The notes under the pieces: model-generated
Databases searched by the model: none
What the model was told of the DNA's origin: nothing
What the model saw: the letters and a program-made list of their open reading frames with translations, nothing else
Assembly: GCA_027924585.1 (NCBI GenBank)
Contig: BSBM01000826.1
Coordinates: forward strand, 16,322,001 to 16,386,000
Direction of reading: 5' to 3'
From: Larix kaempferi
Taxonomy: Eukaryota > Streptophyta > Pinopsida > Pinales > Pinaceae
Length of the DNA stretch: 64,000 nt
In this document: positions 1 through 7,984 of the stretch, piece by piece
Layout of the letters: each line of letters opens with the position of its first letter
How positions within the stretch are numbered: the stretch's first letter is position 1
Program-made: the position numbers and the translations under genes

Positions 1-115
1 CATGTATGTAGATGAGGTTGTAGGCATGTATAGCCATTTTTTGTATAGCTGAGTACAGGGGTACTCAGGACATGTATAGCACTGAACATGTATATTTTTT
101 GAGAGATATATATAT

Positions 116-335
116 GCACGTGGATGCACCTTTTTATATGATGTGGTTTTATTTGTACGCACGTGGATGCGCTTTATGTGTTATGATATGTTTATGTTGC
201 ACGTGGATGCAAGTAGGTTAGGATGTTAGGCACATGGATGCCCCTTGTGTATTTTATGTGATGTGACATGATATATGTTTGTTTAGGCACGTGGATGCCC
301 CTATGGATATGCATGTGGTGTATGTACAGGGATGC
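116..335. repeat. Six dispersed copies of a GCACGTGGATGC motif
   Basis: The 12-mer GCACGTGGATGC or a one- to three-base variant occurs at 116, 159, 199, 230, 287 and 324, spaced 31-57 bases apart. The exact copies each contain a CACGTG hexamer. The motifs lie in the 3' untranslated tail of element 1, after its RNase H remnant. Ogre-type elements are known to carry tandem repeats in this position. The rest of 1-409 shows no coding potential. Confidence 0.6.
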
Positions 336-409
336 AAATGTAGATGCGATGCAATCTTTTTGGGTTTTTGTATGTATTTTTATGAGGTGCTATGGGATGA
401 TGATGCATG

Positions 410-841
410 ATGTTACATGGTGTGATTGATATGCCAGTATAGGATGTTGTTGGCCATTTGGTCTGCGACACGATTTTGAGCTCTGGGGACATGTGTGAAT
501 GTGATGGATTCAAATTGTCGACTGAGTTGTTTTGTGCGCAGGAATTTTCTAAAAAGGCAAGGATCACGCACCTAGTAGCAGTTGTTGAGCTGGGAGACAA
601 GTAGCTGGGAGTCAAGGAACACATGAAGGTGACTTATGCCCATTTGGAGGGCGGCAGTCAGGAGACCGGTCACGGCATCATACTCCGCCTGGTTATTGGT
701 AGCAGCGCCTATACATATCCCGTCAAGGTGAATCATCTCGTTGGAAGGGGAGTACAAGACCCATGCTGCAGAAGCCAGGTTGGGAGACCAGCGGCTTGCG
801 CCGTCAGCGAAGCCAGTGTAACGAGGTGGAAGATGGTCCAT
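410..841 (-). pseudogene. RNase H domain of element 1, broken by one in-frame stop
   Basis: From the ATG at 841 the frame reads into a plant-type RNase H (RVT_3-like): FADGASRWSPN near the start carries the first acidic residue, NNQAEYDA the glutamate, and LHVFLDSQLL the second aspartate. A TAG at 572-574 interrupts it just after LNNCY. The same frame then continues for about 55 codons (VRDPCLFRKFLR, later RVADQMANNILYWHI) to a natural-looking end near 410. This is the second RNase H seen in Tat-lineage elements. It would cut the RNA strand of the RNA-DNA hybrid during element replication. No RT core precedes it and no integrase follows it. Confidence 0.75.
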
Positions 842-905
842 CTGTAATCATGCAGAAAGGATGAATGTAAGATGATGGTAAAAAAGTGAAAAACAAAAAG
901 AGAGC
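842..905 (-). promoter_or_regulatory. Splice-acceptor-like tract directly before the RNase H frame
   Basis: On the minus strand a T/C-rich stretch runs from about 905 down to an AG at 843-842, immediately followed by the ATG of the RNase H frame. The end reads TCTGCATGATTACAG. Ogre elements are known to splice out an intron between protease and RT. Here the tract sits exactly where the gag-protease frame has ended and RNase H begins. Use as a real splice site is inference. Confidence 0.4.
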
Positions 906-940
906 AAACTGTACAATGCGGACCAAAATGGGGCCGCAAA

Positions 941-1423
941 TTATTCTATGGATAGAGATTCCGTAGGATGCAACCCATCATGGGGGTTGCGTAAAGGGAG
1001 GCCTTTAGAGTTGGTTTCAGTAAGAACATGGAGTTCCTCCGGTCGTGTGTCTATGTGATGGTTGAGAATGGTGGTGTCGAACCCGGGCATTCCGGTAGAG
1101 GGCCAAGCAAAGACATCACGGAACTCTTGGAAGAGTTGTATATAATCCTCAATCTCCCGATCGCTGCAGGAGACTCCTAAAGTGATGAGTTCAGGGGCAT
1201 ATCCTGGGAACTTTGATGGAGAAAGAGGATGTTGTTTTTGACGAACGGGGGTTACATCAGGCCATGTGTCAATGTGGTGCTCTATAATTGCGGGATCAAG
1301 ACCAGGCATTTCGGTATAAGACCAGGCAAAGACATCACGGAATTCTTTGAAAAGGTGTGTGTAGTCCTCAATCTCTTGTTTACTGCAGAAAGCTCCTAAC
1401 GTAATGAGTTCAGGAGCACGACC
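941..1423 (-). repeat. In-frame tandem duplication of the RT N-terminal segment
   Basis: Two adjacent units of about 219 bases (1423-1205 and 1204 to about 1010) each encode APELITLG, a short cysteine-containing turn, EIEDY, EFRDVFAW, MPG and HHIDT. These residues belong to the conserved entry to the RT domain of gypsy elements. The palm region with the catalytic YxDD is absent after the second copy. Confidence 0.75.
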
Positions 1424-4400
1424 TGGAGCAGCAATATCAACTTGGATGACAGGTGAGATGTTGGCCATGTTGCCCTCCTCGAAGGCATCAGGAGCAGGAA
1501 TAGGGTCCTTGAACCAGTCAACCTTGGTGGGGAGGAAGTCTTTGGATTCGACCGCGTACTGGGTAGCGGTGCTAGAGGAAGACGCTTCTGGAATGAAATA
1601 GGAACGGTGGTGCATATCATCCCAAGGATAATCCGGGGCAGTTAGGGCCTCAAGAATCTCCTCATCAGTACGGAAAGTCTGTGTCGTCAAATCGGTTGAC
1701 GAGGGGGTAGTGGAAGTATTGGTTGAAGAGATCATGTAAATGGTATTAACCTCTCCGGAAGGTGAAGAGTCTGGGGGGTAGATCTCTTCAATGGTAGGTG
1801 GTGCCGTCTCAAGGTCCAGATTGTTCATCTCATAAAGAGCTGCTCTGTAATCCGGGAGATCAGGACAATGATGTGAATAGTGCCCGTAAATACCGCAGAT
1901 AGCGCATGAGTGGTTGGTACGTAGGGACTTATCTTTAGGCTTAGGAGTGGGGTTTAGTTCGACAGCTGGGATGTTGGGGTCATCATCGAGCATTTGCATG
2001 TGCTTCTGTAATGCGGGTAACTGTGGGCATTGGTGGGTCGCATGGCCCAACTCGTCACACAGCGAGCATTTGGGAGGAGCACGAAACACTGGAGGGTTCT
2101 TGACTGTCTTGGGAGGTGGGACAGCAGTGTAAGGTTGTGGACCTCTGCCCCCAGTGGGTTGAAGAGGAGGAGGAGGTGTCGTGGAGGACGAAGGGGTAGG
2201 GACCCCGGGAGGTGGGTGGGTGGTAGTAGCCATGGGTTGCACCGGCTGGAGGACGACATCAGGTGTCGGCGGGCGAACGGGAGGCGAAAGGTACCATACA
2301 GGTAATCCCAATGTTAACCCAGGGAGGCTAAGGGTAGCCATGACCGGGGCGCTTACTACTCCTGCTGGAGGAACTAGGAAGGGGATCGTATGGATCGGTG
2401 TAACACCAATGTGACTAGGTACCAATGGTGGTTTAGGCAACAAGGATGGTTGATTGTTAGGTGGTAGGATGTCATGGGACAAGGTACATAAGTCAGACAT
2501 TTCGGGCGTAGATGATGGCGGAGGAATGGATTGAAAGGTGGAGGTCATCGGCGCGTCTGAGTAGACTCCAGGCCCCGTAGAAGAAACAAATGAGGTGGAG
2601 GCAGGAGAAACAGGTTGTTCAACCATGGGGAGAACATTTTCTGGTGCCGCCGGAGCACTGGGATCATAGTAGGTGAGCTGGTCAATCTTAACCACGCGTC
2701 CTTCATGGGGGAACATCATGGTGCGGAAGACAGAAGAGGCAACCGCCCGCATGGCATACATGTAGCTGCGGCCAAGTAGAAGGTTGTAATCCAATTGGGC
2801 ATTGATTACCTCTATGTCAATAAGAACTGTTTTACCACCTAACTGGACAGGAACGTTGGGCAGGAGGCCTTGGGGCTGGGCCGAACGACCGTCATAGGCA
2901 CGTAACGCAGTGGTGGACTGCTGGAGAGGAGGGGATCCTAGTTTCTGCCATACAAATGTAGACATAACGCATGTGGAAGCACCCTCATCAATGATGCACC
3001 GATGGATAACAAGATTCCTAACGGAGACTGTAACTTGGAAGGCTAAGCTGGAAGGTAGGCGTGGTTCAGACTGGTCTAAATCAAACGCCATCAAATGTGA
3101 ATCAGTTGGGTCAATCCCCCCGATGGCGGAAAGTAAAGTCTTGCGCTGGGAAGGGCAGTTCTTCAAGACTTCTAACGCAGACATGGCTGCGGGAGATTGG
3201 GCTAGGTCGTCTACAATGTTGTAGTTTGACGCAGCACGCGCATTAGGGTTATTGTTGATGCGGCGCAGTGGGAAACGAGGTGCTTTCGCAGCGCCGTCTG
3301 TGGGAGGCGGAGGGATACGTAACGCCTGATCGGTGGGGTGGGCGTTAGTAGTTTTATCCGTGGGAGTGGCTTCAGAGGTGGAGCCATATTGGTTCCGACG
3401 GGTCTGGAGGTTGACGTCAGCTGATGACATCATCAATAAGTGGTGGGTATCTGAGTCAAACATGGGTTGATCAGGGGCAGCGTAGGTGATCTGTTGTTGT
3501 TGGGGTTGCACGTTAGCTTGAGGGGCCAACGGCTGAGTGTTCACCACGCCTTGAGTCGGTAAGGGGTTTTGCAGCACCAAAGGGGGTTGCTGAGGTTGGG
3601 GGGGGTTGGGCGGTGCTTGGGGAGCCGCATGCCCTTGGCGATGGGCCTCGTCAACCCAAAGCTGCCGAGCTCGCTCCAAGTGTGGGCAAGCATGGGTGTA
3701 ATGTCCATAGACCCCGCAAATAGAACAAGGGTGGTTCGTTCGCAGATTGGGGTTTTTGGCCTGCTTGGGCGGGCGATCAGGGTTTTGATTAGCGGGGGCC
3801 GCATTGTTGTTGTCAGGGGGATTAGCCGGTTGACCAGCTTGGTCTGCAGGTTGGTTGTTTCCCCGATTACGGCCCTTGCCGCGGTTCTGTTGGCCCTGGT
3901 TACGTTGGTTATTCTGGTTTTGCTGCGGGTTATGTTGGGCGAAAACTTGCCCTTGGGCAGCAGGTGGATTTTGAGGTTGCGCAGGTGCTGGAGCAGGTTG
4001 CGGAGGATGATATGCGGGTTGAGGCTGAGCAGGTGCAGCAACTTGAGGGGGTGGCTGATAGGACTGCGGAGCCGGTTGTGGATGTGCCGCAGGGGCTGCC
4101 TGGGGCGGATAATAAGCTGGTGGGGCTTGGGAAGGCGCAGGAGCTGAGGCAGCCTGCTGATGGTAGTAAGGCTGAGGGGCGACTGGAGGAGCATAAGCAG
4201 GAGTCGCATACCCAAAGCACTGAGGTGGACACGAAGGTCCATGGGAATGGTGATGTGTCATGGGAGCATATGAGTTGGTTGCTCCAGACTGGGAGGTAGC
4301 CCTCGACAGGTCGGGGCCAGGGGTAGGCCGTGCTATAGAAAAGGGTTGGGGATGCGAAGAAACACGGCCAATGATACCATCAGCAGCGTGGGATGCCCCC

Positions 4401-5527
4401 GGCGCATCATGATGGGAGGACTCGCCGCGAGGGGCGTCAGGTATAATGGTATAAAGGTAACCCGACTGGGCGTAAATGAGGTCGAACTGCTGTGCCTTAA
4501 GGATGGCCTCTTCTTCAGACTGGGGTCTTTCTGAAGCTACATCCTTAGCGATGACAGGAAGCAGGGACTTGAGGAACCAATCGAGGAAGATACGGTCATC
4601 TAGTTTAATCTTGCATAAGCTACGGCGTCTACGCCACTCATGGATGTGGTCCGTGATATGGGTAGCCGTATTTTGTCTACAAGATAGAAGGATCTCAACG
4701 CCCGCGTCATAGCGGACTGGCAACTGGAAGAACTGCAGGAAGGTCGAGGCCAGGGAAGAAAAGGTGGCGTGGGTCCCATGAGGCTGCTCAATATACCACT
4801 TGGCTGCAGAGCCAGTAAAGGTGCGTTGTAAGAGACGGAGGCGAACAGAGTCATCCACAATGGAGTTAGAGGAACACCATAGGTGGAAAGACATGATGTG
4901 GTTCTGTGGGTCCTCACCGGCCTTACCCTCGAATTTAGGGATGTCAGAGGGTAGTTTGGTAGGCATATGAGGCCACCTAGGGTCGTGTCGAATAGGATCG
5001 TTGGTCAATCTGGCCAGGTCAGGTAGGTTGAGGCTAGCCATGAACGGCAAACTGGAAGAAGGCTGTGACACAGTAGTGCTGTGGACCAAGTTGGGGCCAG
5101 TGCCCCCAAGTGGAGGGACAAGATTTAGGGTGGTGCCCCCAAGTGGGGGAACTGAGGTAGTGAAGGATGGTCTAGCACCACCATTGGTAGTGTGAGCCAC
5201 TGATGTAGTGGGGATGGGTATTCCCGCTGTGGGTATAGGTACCGTGAGGGGAACGGTAGATGGTTGCCCCATGGAGGGCATACCAAAAACAGGTGTAGTA
5301 ACTGGTGTAGTGGTGGATGTGCCACCAATGGTCCCTATGACAAATGGAGTGGAAGTCGTACCAGCCATGGGGCTAGTAGGGGCAGTATAAATAGGGTTCT
5401 CAGACTCTTCGTCAGAATCAGAGGTAAAGTAAGGTGCGTCACTATCTGGTGACGGAGACCTACGTCGCTGACGGGTGGAGTCAAGTGACAAGGCTCTAGA
5501 TCTGTGATGAGTGGTATCAACGGACAA
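941..5527 (-). CDS. Gag-protease polyprotein of element 1, with duplicated RT N-terminus
   Basis: An open frame of 1528 codons. Residues about 205-350 are a retrotransposon gag core (AAKWYIEQP, then HIHEWRRRR). A proline/glutamine-rich linker and a basic NQ-rich stretch lead to a CCHC knuckle near residue 600 (CSICGVYGHYTHAC). The retropepsin-like domain begins near 843 (CIIDEGAST) and includes NLLLGRSYMYAM. Two more CCHC knuckles follow the protease, near 1154 (CSLCDELGHATHQC) and 1208 (CAICGIYGHYSHHC). The last 160 residues repeat an RT N-terminal segment (DVFAW..MPG..HHIDT) twice, then stop. The frame as given opens at TTG; the first in-frame ATG is residue 54, at 5368, which I prefer as the start unless an upstream exon exists. 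The protein would form element particles and process itself. Confidence 0.8.
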   Translation of the reverse strand: MSVDTTHHRSRALSLDSTRQRRRSPSPDSDAPYFTSDSDEESENPIYTAPTSPMAGTTSTPFVIGTIGGTSTTTPVTTPVFGMPSMGQPSTVPLTVPIPTAGIPIPTTSVAHTTNGGARPSFTTSVPPLGGTTLNLVPPLGGTGPNLVHSTTVSQPSSSLPFMASLNLPDLARLTNDPIRHDPRWPHMPTKLPSDIPKFEGKAGEDPQNHIMSFHLWCSSNSIVDDSVRLRLLQRTFTGSAAKWYIEQPHGTHATFSSLASTFLQFFQLPVRYDAGVEILLSCRQNTATHITDHIHEWRRRRSLCKIKLDDRIFLDWFLKSLLPVIAKDVASERPQSEEEAILKAQQFDLIYAQSGYLYTIIPDAPRGESSHHDAPGASHAADGIIGRVSSHPQPFSIARPTPGPDLSRATSQSGATNSYAPMTHHHSHGPSCPPQCFGYATPAYAPPVAPQPYYHQQAASAPAPSQAPPAYYPPQAAPAAHPQPAPQSYQPPPQVAAPAQPQPAYHPPQPAPAPAQPQNPPAAQGQVFAQHNPQQNQNNQRNQGQQNRGKGRNRGNNQPADQAGQPANPPDNNNAAPANQNPDRPPKQAKNPNLRTNHPCSICGVYGHYTHACPHLERARQLWVDEAHRQGHAAPQAPPNPPQPQQPPLVLQNPLPTQGVVNTQPLAPQANVQPQQQQITYAAPDQPMFDSDTHHLLMMSSADVNLQTRRNQYGSTSEATPTDKTTNAHPTDQALRIPPPPTDGAAKAPRFPLRRINNNPNARAASNYNIVDDLAQSPAAMSALEVLKNCPSQRKTLLSAIGGIDPTDSHLMAFDLDQSEPRLPSSLAFQVTVSVRNLVIHRCIIDEGASTCVMSTFVWQKLGSPPLQQSTTALRAYDGRSAQPQGLLPNVPVQLGGKTVLIDIEVINAQLDYNLLLGRSYMYAMRAVASSVFRTMMFPHEGRVVKIDQLTYYDPSAPAAPENVLPMVEQPVSPASTSFVSSTGPGVYSDAPMTSTFQSIPPPSSTPEMSDLCTLSHDILPPNNQPSLLPKPPLVPSHIGVTPIHTIPFLVPPAGVVSAPVMATLSLPGLTLGLPVWYLSPPVRPPTPDVVLQPVQPMATTTHPPPGVPTPSSSTTPPPPLQPTGGRGPQPYTAVPPPKTVKNPPVFRAPPKCSLCDELGHATHQCPQLPALQKHMQMLDDDPNIPAVELNPTPKPKDKSLRTNHSCAICGIYGHYSHHCPDLPDYRAALYEMNNLDLETAPPTIEEIYPPDSSPSGEVNTIYMISSTNTSTTPSSTDLTTQTFRTDEEILEALTAPDYPWDDMHHRSYFIPEASSSSTATQYAVESKDFLPTKVDWFKDPIPAPDAFEEGNMANISPVIQVDIAAPGRAPELITLGAFCSKQEIEDYTHLFKEFRDVFAWSYTEMPGLDPAIIEHHIDTWPDVTPVRQKQHPLSPSKFPGYAPELITLGVSCSDREIEDYIQLFQEFRDVFAWPSTGMPGFDTTILNHHIDTRPEELHVLTETNSKGLPLRNPHDGLHPTESLSIE

Positions 5528-6704
5528 TGATCGGAATTTATGACGAGTGGTGTCGAGAGAACCGTGCTGTGGGGGCTCGCCCCTGAGGCGCCGAGAATGT
5601 CTCGGGGACTCAATGGTGACAGATGGTGTCTAAATCTCTGTGGGTTGAGGTGAGTATAAAAACAGCTCAAAAATCCTAATGCAACCGAGTGTGCAGAAGG
5701 AGAGCTAAAAAGCAAGGCAATCAGGCCAACAACCAACTCAAAACACCCACTGCAACAGCTGTGCTACAATAGGTGGAGTAACAACAAAGATGGTCAGAAT
5801 ACCAACAAGCAGCAGGTTTCCTAAAAAAGAAAAATGGTGGACTCACTAGACCAAGGGAGGTAAAGGAGCATGCAAACACCTAGCTAAAAGTATTCTGACT
5901 TAACTAAACATATCCTCTGCAAGGTGATGAAATCCAAGTCAGACAATATGAGTAGGAAAGCCAAGTGGCTATGATATCCCCCTACCGGGAGGGATACCGG
6001 GTAGTCAATCCTAGAAGAATGGCAACTAAGATACCCCGTTCATGACACGTCCAGAAAGGTGAATCTGCCGTTTAGTTCGTTGACCGCAATACCCCTATAC
6101 AGGGATATCCCGCGAACCGCGAAAGGTAGCCCTTCGGTTACTGAATGGAGTGCGGTATTCCACTCAGGCCTCCGGAACCAGTCTCCCGACTTCAACCCTC
6201 CTAAGGGAGAGGCCCTCTGATAAACTGGTCGTGACCGTGCCAAAAAGTACTAGGGGATTTTGGTTCCCTAGTTGGACAACAACTATGTCTCAAGTGAAAT
6301 AACCAAGGGGTGTTATTGGAAGCCTATCCCCCTGATCCTACCTAACTACAATGATTCTTTTGTGTTCCCCAAGTGGGGTTAGAATGTTGGTTTAGTTAGG
6401 TACTTTTTAAGGCTCACTTGATTTAATGTGACAGAGTGTGTGCTCGTGAGGTGTTGAACCCAAAAACAGAAGTGCCACAAGGGAGGGCAACTTCCAATCT
6501 ATCAATAATGCTGAAATTGATTCTTTTAATTTGCAAAATTTTCTGAAATAAAAATACTGAAATTTTAAAAAGATTCTGTAAAAGGAACAGAAATTATGTT
6601 GCAGAAAGGCTGTAAGGAAGTAGGCTGCAGGTGGGACAGAGGGCTGTTCAAATGCAGAAAATATTGCAGCAAGAGGGGCTGGGCTCAAAAACAGAAAAAG
6701 AGCA
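5528..6704 (-). other. Leader of element 1, non-coding
   Basis: This lies between the PBS and the gag frame. The last part, just upstream of gag, encodes three imperfect 12-13-residue units around SLDTTRH in the gag frame, running into the annotated frame without an ATG. The rest has no long sense frame. The overlapping minus frame at 5335-5736 is a shadow of gag. Confidence 0.5.
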
Positions 6705-7185
6705 GAAAACAGACCGCGGGTCTGTGGCGGGTCAGAACAGGCCGACCGCGGGTTTGAATGAAACAGCGGCGGTCAGGTCGCGGCTATCGGGCCAATAGTT
6801 GCAGTCGGGACGCAGGAAACAGGGGAAAAGGCACAGTCGGGTCGCGGCTATCGGGCCAACAGTGGCAGTCGGGACGCAGGAAAACTGGAAAAAGACATAG
6901 TCGGGTCGCGGTAAAATGGCTAACAGGCGCAGTCGGGACGCGCGAAAGAGGCAGGAAGCCGCAGTCGCGACGCAGGAAAAAGGCCGACAGGCGCAGTCAG
7001 ATCGCGGCAAACAGGCTGATTAGCCACGGTCGGATCGCAGGTAACAGACTTGAATCCGCCGGCAGAGCGTCGGAAGCAGTCTGAGAGCCACGGTCGGATC
7101 GCGGGTAAAGACCTGAAAGGCGCGGTCGGGACGCGACTGCAGAGGAAAAAGACGCGGTATGCAGCGGCCGAAAGGGACAGCCGAA
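6705..7185. repeat. 32-bp GC-rich minisatellite in the leader of element 1
   Basis: Units of the type GCAGTCGGGACGCAGG plus a 16-base spacer start at 6705, 6737, 6769, 6801, 6833, 6865, 6897, 6929, 6961, 6993 and 7025, then at 7090, 7122 and 7154. The period is 32 bases with one 65-base step. For six central units two forms alternate, TCGGGTCGCGG and TCGGGACGC, giving a 64-bp higher-order unit. The block is strikingly GC-rich against an AT-rich window. The plus-strand frame at 6758-7084 comes from this repeat and is not a gene. Confidence 0.85.
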
Positions 7186-7225
7186 AGAAAAAATTTAAAA
7201 AAGGAAACCAGAAATTCGAAAACTA

Positions 7226-7237
7226 GGGGAGTCGCCA
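7226..7237 (-). other. Primer binding site of element 1 (tRNA-Arg type)
   Basis: The minus strand reads TGGCGACTCCCC, complementary to the 3' end of plant tRNA-Arg (known to end GGAGTCGCCA). It sits four bases from the LTR end at 7242. Confidence 0.7.
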
Positions 7238-7241
7238 AAAC

Positions 7242-7965
7242 TGTAGCTAGGGTTTTACCCCTAGCTTGTGCCAATGAGCACCTACTAAGGAGAATGGACT
7301 CCTTAGTAGCAGTTCAGTATATTAAACTAATTATGCAATAAACAAAACATTAAATTATTTCTAATACAAGCATGAAGCATAAACACCAAAATGAAAGAAT
7401 GTCTTTGTATTGATGTTACCTTGAGTGTCAAGGTTGGTGAAGCCCTTTGCAGTGTCCAAGAGGATGCTCCAAGCTTCAAGAATGCTCCTTCTCCTTCTCC
7501 AATGTTGGGAATGGGCCAAAGGTGGCTCTCAAGGTGAAAATAGTTCAAAGGTGAACTAGGGTTTCGAGAGAGATTTTGGCAGAGTAAGGGTGCTTGTGAT
7601 TGTGGATATGAAATAAGGGATCTCCATCACCTATTTATAGTTTTTTGGTGGTGGAGTGCTGACCCATGGTTTTAGGAAACACATGGTTTTAGGCAGCTGT
7701 ATAGGGTTTTTTCCTCCTTTTCCTCATTATTTTATATTTTTATTCCCTTTTTAGGGGATTTTTGCTATTTTTGGAGGAAAAAGGGGGTTTTTTAGCCTTT
7801 TTTAGGCTATTTTGATGGTTTTGTGGCCTTTTGGAGGCATTTTAGGCCTTTTGGAGGCTTTTTAATGGGATTTTTGGGATTTTTAATGGAAATATGGTAG
7901 GAAAATGGACAAATGAGTCATATAATGTGGTAAATGAGCTAGTGAGCACTTTTTGGGTGTTAACA
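7242..7965 (-). repeat. 5' LTR of element 1
   Basis: On the minus strand it begins TGTTAACACCC at 7965 and ends CCTAGCTACA at 7242, so it has TG...CA ends and abuts the PBS. Length is 724 bp. The partner LTR is outside the window, so the borders rest on end motifs and PBS position only. Confidence 0.65.
7628..7642 (-). promoter_or_regulatory. TATA box in the LTR of element 1
   Basis: The minus strand reads ACTATAAATAGGTG here, a strong plant TATA box, about 325 bases inside the LTR from its 5' end. This is the expected position for the start of element transcription. Confidence 0.6.
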
Positions 7966-7984
7966 AGGACCCTTCCATCTTAGA

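Larger units (their letters stand above)
1..7965 (-). mobile_element. Element 1: Tat/Ogre-like Ty3/gypsy LTR retrotransposon, RT-less, 3' end outside window
   Basis: Read on the minus strand, the parts run: LTR (7965-7242), primer binding site (7237-7226), long leader with a 32-bp satellite, gag-protease frame (5527-941), RNase H remnant (841-410), and a non-coding 3' tail with short repeats (to base 1). The 3' LTR lies outside the window, so no target-site duplication can be checked; the candidate on this side is AGGAC at 7966-7970. The tRNA-Arg-type PBS, a plant-type second RNase H, a splice-acceptor-like tract between protease and RNase H, and repeats in the untranslated 3' tail are all known traits of the Tat/Ogre lineage. 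The RT core and integrase are missing, so the element must have depended on enzymes from elsewhere. Lineage assignment is inference from these traits. Confidence 0.75.

Noticed and set aside
3541-4299. Long frames overlapping the gag-protease gene on both strands
   Set aside because: They are shadows of the P/Q-rich, GC-rich linker of the element 1 polyprotein.
6758-7084. 108-codon plus-strand frame
   Set aside because: It lies entirely in the 32-bp minisatellite; the frame is open because 32-bp units rarely contain stops.
6705-7185. CRISPR-like regular array
   Set aside because: Units are continuous degenerate tandem repeats without unique spacers, in a plant retroelement leader.
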